From Polyporus tsugae (taxonomy: Eukaryota; Basidiomycota; Agaricomycetes; Polyporales; Polyporaceae), in contig JAHRBS010000013.1 in NCBI GenBank assembly GCA_024305745.1, positions 62,001-126,000 on the forward strand: 64,000 nucleotides of DNA, in the 5' to 3' direction. The translations under genes were made by a program, and so were the position numbers. Of the stretch, positions 22,761-35,000 are shown in pieces. The notes under the pieces are model-generated. The model had not been told where the DNA came from and did not search any database. It saw nothing but the letters and a program-made list of their open reading frames with translations. Positions within the stretch are counted from its first letter, which is position 1; each line of letters begins with the position of its first letter.

Positions 22761-25700
22761 CCCCGCGGCGATACTGACGCACCTTTCAAAGCAGAACAAC
22801 GCAGACGGCGTGGTGCGTCATCGGGCCGACTTCCACTCCGCCGTGTCCATGCGCGTGCGCGGAGCGATGCTCGGAGTCTCGAGTGCCGCCTAGGGATGTG
22901 CGCGGCGCCTGTCGGCCGACGTCCCAGACCCGACCCGCGCTCGGGAACGCGGTGCTTGTGTAGGTATCGCCGCGATGCGTTTCCCCGCATTCGCCCAAGA
23001 TTGCCCTGCGGCGAGGATCTCGGGCGTTATTGCAGCGTGCCTGGCCCCGAGCTTCATATTAACTAGCTGCATGTAACTTACTTATCCCCGCCCTTGCTCC
23101 CACACCCACATCAATCAAGGCGCGCGACGTCCTTCGAGCCCCTGGACCTGGCATCATGGCACACATAGCATAACCACCCGTGATGAACGCCAGCCACTCC
23201 GCCGACGGCGCGCCGGGGACCTGCCTGACAGATGGATGGACGACACGAGCGACTTGGGTATGGAACGCCATGCGGTCCTTGGGTGGTCTATCGCGGGGTA
23301 ATGCGAGCCGTCAATAATGGCCGGTTATGGATGATCGTTTGGCCACCAATGGTGCGTTATGCATTTTATCCCCGTACGCCAACCTCTTACGTGTTTCGGC
23401 CACACACACTCCCGTCTTCTCAATGACGTGGCATGCAGAAGACAGCAAGCGTGCATCACAGCCCGTTCTTACTTGACGGTGAGCAGTCCCCTGACGCGCA
23501 AGACATACAGTAAGTACTTACGTCGGACTGCACGCGCGCGAGCGCCAACTTTGATGCCCCATTCCGAAACTTTGATTATATATTGACTAACACACACAGG
23601 ACACGCGCCTTGTTCCGCTTCGAGCTCAAAGCTAAGTGGCTGGAGCCAATCCGCCAGAAGCTACCACGCCGCGCGCCCGGCCCGCCGAATACGAAGACGG
23701 CCGTGTTTCCCGTGCCACATGGCTATGTAAATCGTCACAATCGCAATAACCGCACGAGCTCGCACCTGGCTCGCACGATTGCACGTCCGTGTGCCCGTGG
23801 CACTCAGTGCCAGCCATACAGCGCGTCGCGGCCAACCGAACACCCGGCACAAGTCTGTAGGTTTTTTCAGTTCGAAAAACCCTGGGGGGGGGCCTCGATC
23901 GTTACTACTACTAGCTGCTCGTGTCTCGTATCTCAGCGCAGTCATTCGACCAGACACTCACTGCAAGCGCGCTTTTGCTCGAACGAGCGGCGATGATGAT
24001 GGTGGATTCCCTCGAGTCGAGACTCGGCGAGAGACACCGTCTGGCAGTGGATTCATCGTCATCGTGATGACCGATCAACTCAAACGACCCGTCCGCTCCC
24101 ACTCCACTTCAACCACGCGTACGTTTCTCTGCCATCCCGGCATTCATCCGAACCGGGGGTCGATGGCAGGTGAACAAGATTCATCTTCGATATTCGATAT
24201 TGAATATTTCACCGCTCGCGCGCCATATTCATCGCTATCGTCTACTAAGTATATATATGTACATGCACGCACACACGAACGCTGCGCGTGCGTGCGTCTC
24301 GAAAGGCCTTGTACTCAGAGTCACCGCGGCGGCGCCGGCCTTCAAGAAGTACGAACGCAACCTATAGGCTGACGTAGTGTGCTAAGGCTGATGTCCACGC
24401 ACCGACAGTGGCGGCAGGCCGGCCAATCGGGCAAGGCTCAAGTACTTACTCAGTACTTGGTCTGCAGAACTTGAACGTGTGTTCACGTAAAAGGTAGGCT
24501 GGTGGTGGAAGGCTGGGGGGAGCTCGAGGACCTTTGGATGACAAGCGCGACTCGGACGGACTCCTCGGATCCGGCGGACTCACTGGCAATATTAATGCCA
24601 TGCCGGGGCAAACCTACTCCGCGTGCGAGCCTGAGAGAGAGAGAGAGAGAGACGCGGATAAAGAAAAGAAAGAACTTGCAGCCGACTGCCACTGGCCCGA
24701 AGCCCTCCCGGCCCCTGGCAATTGAATATCGGAATATCCATCTAGGCTCGAGTGATCAGCACGCTCTGTGCCAAACGGTAGTACACGCACGTGCACGGAC
24801 TAAGTACCGTACTGTACGACTTGTACTCCTAGGACGTCCTAGCGGCCGCCGTTGGTGGCAGGCGTCAGCAGCCAAGTTCGACCCCTCGGACGTCGACGTT
24901 CCGACCGTCGACGTCTAGACTCTGAATCTTTCAAGTTAGTCCCATATGAACATGATGTACGGCATTCATTGACGGACTCGCCTGTGCAGTAACCCGCGGT
25001 ACAATTTCAAAAAGCCCTTTATCCCCGGGCCGGTGACCTGACGCCACAAGGCTGACCGTAGGGAAGGTCTCCCTCAGCTCGAAGACTCTGAGAGTTTGCG
25101 CGCGCACTGAGCCCCGATGCACGCTAGACAGGCCGAGGGCGTTCCCCTGCCGTCACGTAACGTATATATATATATACCGCCAGTATACTAAGACGAGAAG
25201 TAGTCATACTACTTGTTGGACTCCTGGAGCATGGACGTCCTACTCTATAGAAGTCTGGAGACTCGGAGACGGTACTGCCAGTGTAGTATGCTTCCCCGGG
25301 CGGCTCTGCCAGTGACTCAGGATCACGGTCGCCGCCAGCTGCAGAGCAAACGCCGACTCGGGCAGTGTGTGTGCACAAGGGCTGCCAGTGCCAACCATTC
25401 CTCGGAGGGATGACTCAGCTTGAGAAGCGAAGCAGAGCGCTATCGAGATGGCTATTCTGGGAACCAGGACAAGACTCCGCGCTCGAAAGAACAAGAGATA
25501 CAGTCGTAATTATAAAGCCAAGGGTACCGGCCCGGGTAGTAGAACGCGCCCCGCAAAACCGAAAGCGTCGGCCATCAAAAAAGATATAGTCGGGCTGTAC
25601 ATGTACGTAACGCGTCCGAGTCAGTAACTTACTTGTCCCGGGGCCCATGTCGACCGCGCAAGAATATGTACCACCACACTGCGAAGCGGTGAGAAGTGAA

Positions 25701-26774
25701 GTAAAGTTGAGCGTGGCAGAACGTGTTACCGTTACGTACAGTAATATGTATATATGTCGGGGCGGCGCGGGGCTCCCGGGTCGAAGAAAACGGAAGGATC
25801 CAAACTTGGAGGAACTTAAGGGCCCAAGGGGAAGGCTCGACTCTGCCGAGAAGGAGACTCTAGACGGACTCGGATCGGGCGAACCTCAGGGGGGATGACG
25901 AATTCGAATATTCAATCCATGCACTGGTCACACTGCAGTGTCGGGCGATGGCTGCTGGTGGCAGGCCGGCGTTCGCAAACGTGGTAAAAGACGCGATTGC
26001 GGGGATAAGACTGTCTCGGATGTGTCGCGGGATGACAATTGACAGTTTGTTTTAAAAGATTGGTAGGGTATGTATGGCACGAGGGCGCTACAACATAGGT
26101 ACGTGACAGTTGACAGTACTAGTCCTGAGAGCGGGTTTGGGAGAGCTAAGTAATAGAGGCTGGGTAGTAGCTAGCAATTACGAATTCCGTGGAGAGAGAG
26201 AGAGAGAGAGGATATGTGTACTATAGGTACGATACAAGAAACCCGACGCGAGGGTCGGCGGGCGAGCGCGAGACCGAGACCGAGAAGAGGCACATTCTAT
26301 GATGCTGTGTAGTCTTAGTCTTTTTTTTGAGATTTTTACAGTGGAGCGATCGGGTTCAAGAGGTGAGCGGGTATATGCCGGGCAGGCGATGGGAAGAACG
26401 ATCAAGAAAGAACGCGGACGACGGGGCGAACGGAGGCCGGACGCAGCGCGAGCACGATGGTGGGACCTGGGAGGAAGCGCGCGGAGGAGTGTGGAGGCGG
26501 GCGAACGTAGGAGCGACAGCGCGCGCAAGCGTACCATTCAGCCTGAAACTGAAACGGAAGTGCTCGTTCGGATGGATGGCGCGCGCGGGGGAAAGGGATG
26601 GCGGAGGAAGGTGGGAATGGGACAAACGGGTGTGGGGCCGACGAACCTGGTCTGCCACCGTTCGTCTCCTCGCTTCGGACGCGGTCGCGGTTGAGGACAT
26701 GCGCCTGCGCTCATGTAGGAGCAGGGGGTAGGAGACGGAGCGGAGACGGTGGGCGGAAGCTGGGGCGGAGCGCG
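22761..26774. other. Gene-poor stretch with simple repeats
   Basis: No gene is recognised over 4 kb. Visible simple sequence includes (GA)n at about 24,633-24,652 and 26,192-26,210, (TA)n at about 25,162-25,175 and a G-run near 23,885. AGTACTTACT-like and GTACGTA-like words recur. Confidence 0.45.
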
Positions 26775-27442
26775 TCATGTCGGGGTGGTGTTCGCGCGGC
26801 GCACGCCGGGGCGGTTCGGAGAGGCGCGCCACTGCCGCTCCCAGTCCTGGAGGCAGCGGACGAAGCCCGAGTTGGGCTTGATGCAGGGGCGCTTGCGCTT
26901 GACGAGGTCGAAGGCGGCGTCGTAGGTCATGCCGTGAGCGTATATGAGGTACGCGATGACGACTGCGGCGGAGCGGGACACGCCCTGGAGGACGCGAGGA
27001 CGATGGAGGAAGAAGAGGAAGATGAAGGAAAGAAGCGACGCGTCAGGGACGCGTTCGGAGACGGGCCAAGGGGTGTACGTACCTGCTGGCAATGAACGAG
27101 GACGTTGATGCCGCGACGGAGCCTTTCGTCTATCCAGCGCACGGTGGCTTCGAGGTGTGGGCGGAGATCCGCGGAGGTGCTGTCAAGGATGTCGAGGCGG
27201 TAGCACTCGAGCTTGTTTCCCTGTGCGGCATGGGCGTCGACGGAGGGGAGCCAGGGGGCGTCGAGGACCTGGACGAGGGCGGCGATGTTGTTTGAGGAGA
27301 GGAGGGCGGGGTCGAGGATGGCGGAGAAGGAGCCGAGGAAGAGAGCGCCGGTGTGCTGTTGTGGGGACGCGGGGAGAATAAGGTGCATAGGCGTGCACAT
27401 GGCCTGCATCACCTCGGGTGGAAGGTTGTCGAAGCGGATCAT
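26775..27442 (-). CDS. Dual-specificity protein phosphatase
   Basis: Two exons (27442-27083 and 26984-26775) encode 189 residues. The P-loop HCQQGVSRS is split by the intron exactly after HCQQ: Cys118 is the nucleophile and Arg124 binds phosphate. GALFLGSFSAI (residues 32-42) is the usual early strand of atypical DSPs, and SAAVVIAYLIY plus YDAAFDLVKRKRPCIKPNSGF is the helix and IKPN-type loop after the active site. Asp84 or Asp87 in YRLDILDSTSADL is the likely general acid. It should remove phosphate from Ser/Thr/Tyr residues. The length is typical of small DSPs with no extra domain. Confidence 0.93.
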
Positions 27443-27517
27443 GGCTCGCGGTTGGGTTGTGTGTGTGCTGGGAGTGCTGGGGCTCTTGTCTGGCGACTCT
27501 GGACGACAAACGGCGCG

Positions 27518-27523
27518 TATATA
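27518..27523 (-). promoter_or_regulatory. Probable TATA box of the phosphatase gene
   Basis: TATATA lies 76 bases upstream of the phosphatase ATG at 27442, the expected place for a TATA element with a short leader. Confidence 0.45.
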
Positions 27524-27689
27524 AGTTTTGGGAGTGCTAGCACTGCAGACCGCGACTTACTGTAATGGCCGGGCACGTGCACGCTCCTTGACCGCGTCGG
27601 GGCGTGGGAGAGGGCTCTAGGCCCCTGGGCGTGCCTGTTGGTTTGGGAGCCGTCGAGATCGGATCGTTTCGTCTGAGTCTGTGCCATCT

Positions 27690-28570
27690 CTGCCAACCGA
27701 CGGCTGCTGTCTTCGAACGCGTTCTTGTCCCTTGCTCTCCCTCCTCTCTCATCCGCCCTCTCTCCCCACAATCCACCTCGGATCGATTCTCGCCCGCTCT
27801 CGCCCCGTCCTCCGCCTCTCACACGTCACCTCATGCGCTCGCTCTATCCTCCGACTCTTTCTGCCGCCTCCCCGACTGCTCGGCCTCTCACCACCCCAAC
27901 CCCGCCCATTCCGAGCATGTATCAATGTTCATCTCGTTTTGATACGCCGATAGCACCACGCATATGTCATCCTCGGCGCCTTCCATGGCCCCGGCACCCT
28001 TGCGTCATTGGTCCATCCCCGGCCCAAAATTCTCAGTCCACAAGCATCCACCAGTCTCGATCATAATCTCTGTCTCCAAGTCTGCTCGCGGCCTGAGCAA
28101 GGCCTGAGGCCCTTTCGCTACCGGCCCCGTACTCCAGCACGTCTCCATCTGTAGACCCCACCGGCACAGCTTGCGGATCGACGTCGTACCCCTCCTGTGC
28201 TCCAGCCAACACTCAAGTACAACTCTGCCCCTGCCCGCATTCATTTCGACCCCGCCTCCGCCCGTCTTCCGTCTTCCTCTTCGGAGATTAAGCTTTCATT
28301 GTCCCTTCCTCGCAGCCTATCATACCTCCTCTTCCACGCTCCCCTCGTCCTCAATTAACAGCTGCCGCCCCCCCCCCCATGTCAGCCATGTCAGGCACCT
28401 CGCCCGCTCTCGCTTCACTCCCACCCACCACCTCCTGCACCGCTTTCCTTCATCCAGCAATACAGCAGCACTTACTCACAGTGCACACACCACAGCCAAT
28501 CCGATCCCGCCCGCCTTCGTCCGTCAGATCGCAATCTTACCCAGTTGGCACTTATCCCCGGGCGGCCGCT
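27690..28570 (+). repeat. Diverged dispersed repeat, copy 2
   Basis: This is the partner of the inverted copy at 14,040-14,850, with shared blocks in the same order. It holds a run of C at 28,366-28,378. Its open frames differ from those of copy 1 by indels, so neither copy looks protein-coding now. Confidence 0.6.
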
Positions 28571-30196
28571 GGATCTCGAGGCGTCCAGACTCCACGCCCA
28601 AGAGTAACTCCGCGTAACCCCCCCCGCCGCCGCCATCTTGTGTTTCGTCCGTACATAATACGTACCTGCCTGCCCACCCGCGCGCAGAATCAGAATACAG
28701 TACAGTAACGCCACGCAGGAAACCCGCGCGCACCAAGTACACATAGTGCACGCGCGGAGCGGTTCGTTCATGACGCGCAACACACCGCCCGTCGCCCAAG
28801 CTTCAGCCTTTCGGCTCGCCCCGCCGCCCCTTGCGTTCTCGCTCGCTCGCACCCACACGGAACCTATGCTTCGTTGCCGGTTGGTGGAGTCTTGCCTTTT
28901 GCTCTCAGTTCCTCTCAGCGGCACGTCGGTGTACGTCCTCGGAGTCGGACGCTGGGAATTTCATTGGGATGACGTTCGTATGGCAGTTCCGTCCTGTCGC
29001 GCGAGGTTCCTTCCATTGGTCCTGCCCCCTCCCTTCGTACGGTCCGGCGCGTTCCTCGCCATGTTCCCCCAAAGCGGACCAAATTGTAATCAACCCTGGG
29101 TTCCGTGCCAGTGCGCACGTACTATGTTACTGATTCATAACGCGATAACTCCGTGCGGTGCCTGCAGGTCCGGTCGAACATTCCCAGTTCCTCGAGGCTC
29201 GAGCCGAGAAGCGTACTTGACAACTTCCCTGCAGGGATGTCGGGTGGAATTGCGTCAAGTAGTAAGCAGTAGCTTATGATCAACCGATCTGCCGAAACAG
29301 ACGCCGCCGACGCGCCGGCACACACACGGACATGGGCGCTTCTATTGCCTTTTTCTGCACCGACCCTCGTTGGGGTGGCGCCGGGCCGGGCCGGCTGCTG
29401 AAAGTGCCACAGCGAACACACGGTACGATACAGTCAAGTACGACGGTAGTGAATCCTGAGCATTTTCGCCCTCGCGAACAAATGTATGTATGTTCTATAT
29501 GTCCTGGTACGTACACCGCGCTGTCCCTCTCAAGCTCTCCGCATTCCAGGTCACTCATATTACTTTTAATGTCCCTAGCCTCTCCCCCCGGCCTCAGGTC
29601 CAGGCGTGGACGCCACATTCGTCTCCGGACGTGCGGCACAAAGCACCCGTCTCCGTGCATGCGTGCCGGAGGTGCCACTGGTCGGGCGCGCGAATGTCGG
29701 CGACCGTCTAATCACCGCAGGAACGGCGTTCGAGTCCTCCCGGGCTCGCCCTAGGGTCAGACCTGCCTGCCTTTCACTGGAGGAGGCTAGAGCGGTGCCA
29801 AGATGATGATGATGACGGAAGTGAGCTCTCCGCCGGCATGTCTTCGCGCGAGGTACGTCTGCTCATTCCATATTCCATATTCCACCCTGCCACCCGACGC
29901 GTCCCTTAGTGTCCCTTTTCGGGATTAGAGAGCCCTGCCTGAGCGTGCAGTGAATAAACGCCGTTCATGTCTTTTTTTTACGCGTGCAACGGCTTCGTGT
30001 CGACAGTGCTATGATCACGCCCTGAGCCTGCCAGAATCAGCATGTTACATGTACATGTACATATACAGTTAATCGTCCTCTATGATCATCTATGCATCTA
30101 CATCTATCTACCGCGGTTATACATGTACTATTTTCTACCAGAGTCCATCGATACGATACCGATACCAGAATATAATGATAACGCCCAAGCCCCAAG
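28571..30196. other. Gene-poor stretch
   Basis: No recognisable gene on either strand. Open frames on both strands are short and lack motifs. A T-run lies near 29,971-29,979 and ACATGTACATGTACATATACA-like repeats near 30,045. Confidence 0.4.
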
Positions 30197-31569
30197 TCAA
30201 GAACGGATTGAACCGAAGCCGAAGCGTGGCACCAGCAAATCCTTCACGAACCCGAACGCGCCCCCGCACAGGTCAGCCGCATACACGCACCACCGGATGA
30301 TCGACACGGCCTGCAGCGCCCGTCGTGCTGTGGGCCGGCAGCGGCACACGCCCGCGCACCCTCGCTCGTTGCCTTTGAGCCACAGCGTGAGCTGCTCTGC
30401 GACCCAAGAAGCAGCCTCATCCGGTCTGCTGCTCTAGCAGGTTCGAGTCAGTGACAGACGAGAACGACGACGACGACGACGACGTTATGCCCATGCCCGC
30501 CCGGGTGGCAGTCGAACGTGCTCGTACTTACCTTTGCAAGAAACGTCTCGAGCACCCGCCCGACGCAGTACACGTCCCACGCATACGGGTCGAGGTGCGT
30601 GAGCCCATCACGAGGCGGCGCAAACTGGGCCGGGGGCAGAAGGACGGCCCCCTGCGTCCCCGGGCCGTGCGCGAGCCGGCGAGACCTGTCGAAGTCGATG
30701 ATGTACACCTTCCCCGCGGTGACTCGGAGGCGTCCGTCGAACGCGGCGGCCTCGCGCGACGTCGCGGCGAGAAGGTTCCCGGGGCAGATGTCCTGCAGTG
30801 TGCATCAAGAAGAATAAGGACGACGGTCAGCGCGTACGCCGCCGCCGCCGCCGCCGCCGCCTGGCAGCCACGGGCGACTCGTCGGGTACGCATACGGTAC
30901 TAGTAGTATGTAATGAGCAGTGGGACGCACCATGTGCGCGATGCGCTTGCGGTGCAGATAATCCACGCCCTATGATACGTACGGAATGTGCACGTCGATC
31001 AGCGTGGAACGTGCGGTGAACCGAACAAGACCCCGAGCCCGGGCCTGGACCGAGGCACCGTATACATACATACCTCCAACAGCTGACAGGCGGCATCCAA
31101 GAAAGAGTCCAGCCAGCGGCGGCTGTCCGAGTCAACGGTGGGCGGGGGTGCCTTCATAGAGGGCAAATACGGCATGACGAGCACGGTCTTCTCGGAACGC
31201 ACGACGTCGCACGGGATCGTGTGGTCATCCGGCGAGGCCAAGGTCTGCTGGAGGTCACGGAGGTATTCGCATATAGCCACCTCCTGCTTCAACTCCGCGC
31301 CCGGGTCCGGGTCGTCGACGATCTTGACGACGTGCTGCGGGGTGGTGAACCAGCTCGTGCAGAACACCGTCGGCTAAAGCACAAGCAACGTTAATGAGGC
31401 GCTAGCACTACCAGGAGACGGCTGGAACGCTGAGCACTGAAGCTGAAGTACTGACCGGCCGCAAGCACTCGACGAGCGTGATGCCCCGCCTCCGCAGTTC
31501 TGAGTCGTCCGCCAACCAGCCAGGGACCGCGAGCGAGTCGGGAGGGCGGGGACCCTCGAGCACCTTCAT
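30197..31569 (-). CDS. Fungal-type protein kinase, intact copy
   Basis: Five exons on the minus strand join in frame to 316 residues: 31569-31456, 31373-31074, 30969-30931, 30792-30532 and 30433-30197. The start MKVLEGPRPPDSLAVPGWLA leads to HVVKIVDD with the ATP-binding Lys55. VLVMPYLPSM is the hinge region, GVDYLHRKRIAHM-DICPGNLL holds catalytic Asp152 and Asn157, and VYIIDFDRSRRL has DFD (184-186) in place of DFG. THLDPYAWDVYCVGRVLETF matches the APE/F-helix region. The C-terminal tail has a Cys-rich stretch GCAGVCRCRPTARRAL shared with the decayed copy near 20.7 kb. Intron 3 contains a (GCC)n tract (about 30,837-30,862) and intron 4 a (GAC)n tract (about 30,463-30,483). Family members are agaricomycete kinases of unknown substrate; activity with DFD is possible but unproven. 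It lies 3' of GH35-A on the same strand. Confidence 0.85.
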
Positions 31570-32041
31570 CCAGGTGGTGGTTGAGGGTAGGCAGCGCGAT
31601 GACGTCGGCGCACAAACCCCTAACGCAGTCGCTGATCACATGACCGAGACCGCCGAAGGATGTGATGTTGCCGACTCTGGACGACTGGCTAACGTGTTAT
31701 AAAGTGAGCTCGAGTGAATTTTATCTGACAGTCCGCGGTGTTTCAAATGACGGCCGTACGCGGTCGCAAGCAACGGCACACTGCGATCGCGCCTGTGACG
31801 CTGGCAAGATCGCAATTCGCGCCCCCCCAAACGCGATCGATATGCTTGCGGCCGCCGGGCGAGCGACAGGTTGTGGCACCGCGGGTGGCGTACGACGTGA
31901 AACTGTATGTATATGATCGACGTGCATTTCCTCATTTCACTAAGCTAGCACGTCAGTACCTGATCAAGACTCGTGTGCAAAAGTCAATGTCCGAACAGCC
32001 CAAAGTCAAAAATGTCCAGGCCTCAGCACAAACCAAAACGT
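31570..32041. other. Intergenic between kinase and GH35-A
   Basis: No gene is seen. It should hold the kinase promoter and the GH35-A terminator; no clear element can be named. Confidence 0.4.
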
Positions 32042-35000
32042 TCAACCACAGGCTCTCAGCGCGGTCCAACCAGGGTTGTTCAACGCGATCGGCCCCACAC
32101 CTCCCTCGAGCACAGCATCGACCTCAAGCTTGAGTGTCGGCGAGACCGCCGTGTCGTTGAGTGCCCAGACGGCCACGGCCACGGTGCTGTGCGTTCGCAC
32201 AGAAAACAAAACATCAGCGCCAAAACGGACAAACGCAAAAGCCCGAGAGACAGAGACGAGACGCACTTCTTCCCGTTATAATCCAAGATGCCCTGCGGGA
32301 CGGGGAATCTGGTTTGCGGCCCGACATTCGCCGCGCGCTGCCAAATCCGTCAGCACGCTAAAACCTCACAAACTCCAACACCCGGCCACGCACCTTCCCG
32401 AACTGCCACCCGTTCACGAACAGCAGCGCGCGGTACGGCTGGTCGTTCGTCTCTTCGAACTGGAAGCTGACTGGGGTGTCCGTGTAGCTGGGGATGTCCA
32501 GCTCGAACGTCGTCACGAAGAACCCGACCCCCGCCCTGCCCCCCGGCAGGCCGTCCGCCAGTTCGCGCGCGGTCCACCCAGAGTCGGCGCCGGACGTGTC
32601 GAACCCGGGGAGATGCCACCCCTCGCGCTCGCCGTGCAGGCCGCCCTCGTTCAGCAGCCCGCGCACCTTGTCCGGGTAGCTACACGCACGCGTTTGCGGT
32701 CAGCACGCCGTCACCCAGGAGCGGACGGGGGATGGAGAGAAGAAGGAACATACTTGAGGTACCCTCCGAGCTTGCCCTGGACCTTCCACGTGCCGAACGT
32801 CCCGCCGACGAGCTCGAACCCGCCGATGCCCCGCGCGGACTTCTCGTTCGAGTCCTCGTCGAGCCCCATGTTGTCCTGGACAACAGTCACGACGTTATCC
32901 TCGCCCGCAACAACGGCGCCGGCTGAGAACGTGAAGAGCTGGTTGACGTGGTCCGTCGTGCTGTAGACGGAGGCGATGAACTTGTCGTTGATCCACACCG
33001 AGGCCGCGAAGACTGCGCGAGCGTGTTCCGTCAGCACAGCGCACACCCACGGAATAATAAGGTACAGGACTTACACTGGCCTCCGTAGATAGTCAGGTTC
33101 GCCGCGGTCTCCGAGCCAGTCGCGTTGAAGTGCCCGCGCCAGAGCACGATGTTCTCGCAGCTATATGCATGGACTCGTCAGCCTTCGCCTCCCCCTCCTC
33201 CCCCCAAACACCCTCCCGCAGGAAAGTGGCACTCACAAGCCATAATCACACCCATACAACACCCGCCCATCGCCAAACGCCGGCTTCGTCGGGATGTTCG
33301 TACTCCTCTTATCCGCGACGACCCACCCCGCATCGTCGTACCCCCTCCCCACCTCCGGCAAGCTGTCCGCATACCGCCACCCCCTCAGCTCCGGCACACC
33401 CACGCCCCTCACCCCGACCATCTCGCTCTTCAGCGCAAGCTCCGCGCGCATCCCACTCGCGCCCAGCTGCGCCATCGTCCCGACCGGCTCCCCGTTCCAC
33501 GTCACCCGCACCACCTCGGGCGGGGCGAACACCGTCAGCGGCACGCTCGCGTTCAGGTCCCCGACCAGCGCCAGCGTCTTCGTCCTAGTCTTCCCGTCGT
33601 CTGCATCCGCCGCGACGAGCGACGCGTTGCGCACCAAGTACGGCCCGCCCACGAGCACGCTCACGTTCGTCCCGAACTGCCAGAACGCCTCGAGCCCCGG
33701 AACGGTGTCGGCTTTGGGTGTCTCGGAGCGGATGGCGGGCGGTGCCCAGAACGTCGCGGCGGTCGTGACGTCTGCGTACAGCACCAGCTGCGCCGCCGAC
33801 TCCCATACCGTGATCAGCCCGTCAACCCCGGGGAGGACCGTCACCGTCGTCACGCTGTTTGTCGCCGCGGACTGGAACTGGACGAGAGACGATGACGCGC
33901 GGACGCCGCTGTGCCCGGCGGGGGTGAACGCGAACTCGTGCGACTGGTCGGCGTGGCCGTAGAGGAAGAGGACGTCCCGCGCGCCGATCGTGCCCGCGAA
34001 GAAGACAGAGGCGGTCGTGTAGAGGAGCGCGCCGCGTGCGCCGAACGTGTAGTCGGTGATGATGAGCTTGGACTGGCGGCCGTTGAGCGCGATGCCGTCC
34101 GTCGTCGTGGGGATCGTGAGCGTGCCCTGCGATGTGCGGAGGGAGACCGTGAACGCGATGTTTGCCCTGTTGACAAGTGAGATGAGCGAAGGCAATGGAG
34201 AAAAGAACATACGTCGATGTGGAATCATTCTGGCGGGTGATGAGGAAGCCAGTGCCAGAGTCCGGGTTCCTGAGGTACGTGCCGTACGCCAGGCTGTTGT
34301 TGATCGCGATACCGGGAATGCCGGTCGCAGACTCTCCAACCCAATCGGTCTTGCGGAATTGAGGAGAGGAGCGCAGGAAGATGCCCTGACGCTTCACCTC
34401 GTCGTACTTGTCCGTCAGCAGACGAGTCTCCCGGATCGGCGACCCGTAGTCGTAGCTACGAACGTAATCAGACAACTTCCGAAGAGATCCCGATCGACGC
34501 ATACACGCATACCTTGTATACACCCCTGGGAAAGCGATGCCGCCCCAATTCGTCCCTCTGCGCATTCTGGTCAACATACTAACCCAGTAGATCAAACACA
34601 ACTCACCCATAAAACATGTAATAGCTAATCAGCTTCGCGTTACCCGCCCAATTGTGCTTGTAAAACACGTCCTCAAAGTCCGGGCCCGTCAGGACAGCGC
34701 ACGCGTCGTAGCCAGGGCCCGCCCAAGGGTCAAACGCGCCGCCCTGGAACTCGGGCATGTACCACGGCTGGCTCGGATTCACCTTCGCGTGGTATTGGTG
34801 GAAGTTCGTCGATACGTTCTTCCACACGTGCGGGTTCGAGCAGTCGAATGCCTGCGGGTATGCGTCCTGCGTGTCGGGTGAGACATCCGTGTGTATGACA
34901 AACGAAAAGGGGGACGTACGAGGCCGTAGATGTCAACGGAACCGGTGCCGTTGACAAAGGCCTGGCGTTCATTGGGGTCGTTGTATGTTCTACAAGCGCA

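Noticed and set aside
29900..30200. ACATGTACATG-type repeats as a telomere or CRISPR-like array
   Set aside because: Short AT-rich microsatellite-like sequence without regular spacers or TTAGGG units.
32076..32966. 296-codon plus-strand open frame at the GH35-A 3' end
   Set aside because: It is antisense to GH35-A exons and introns and has no independent motif.
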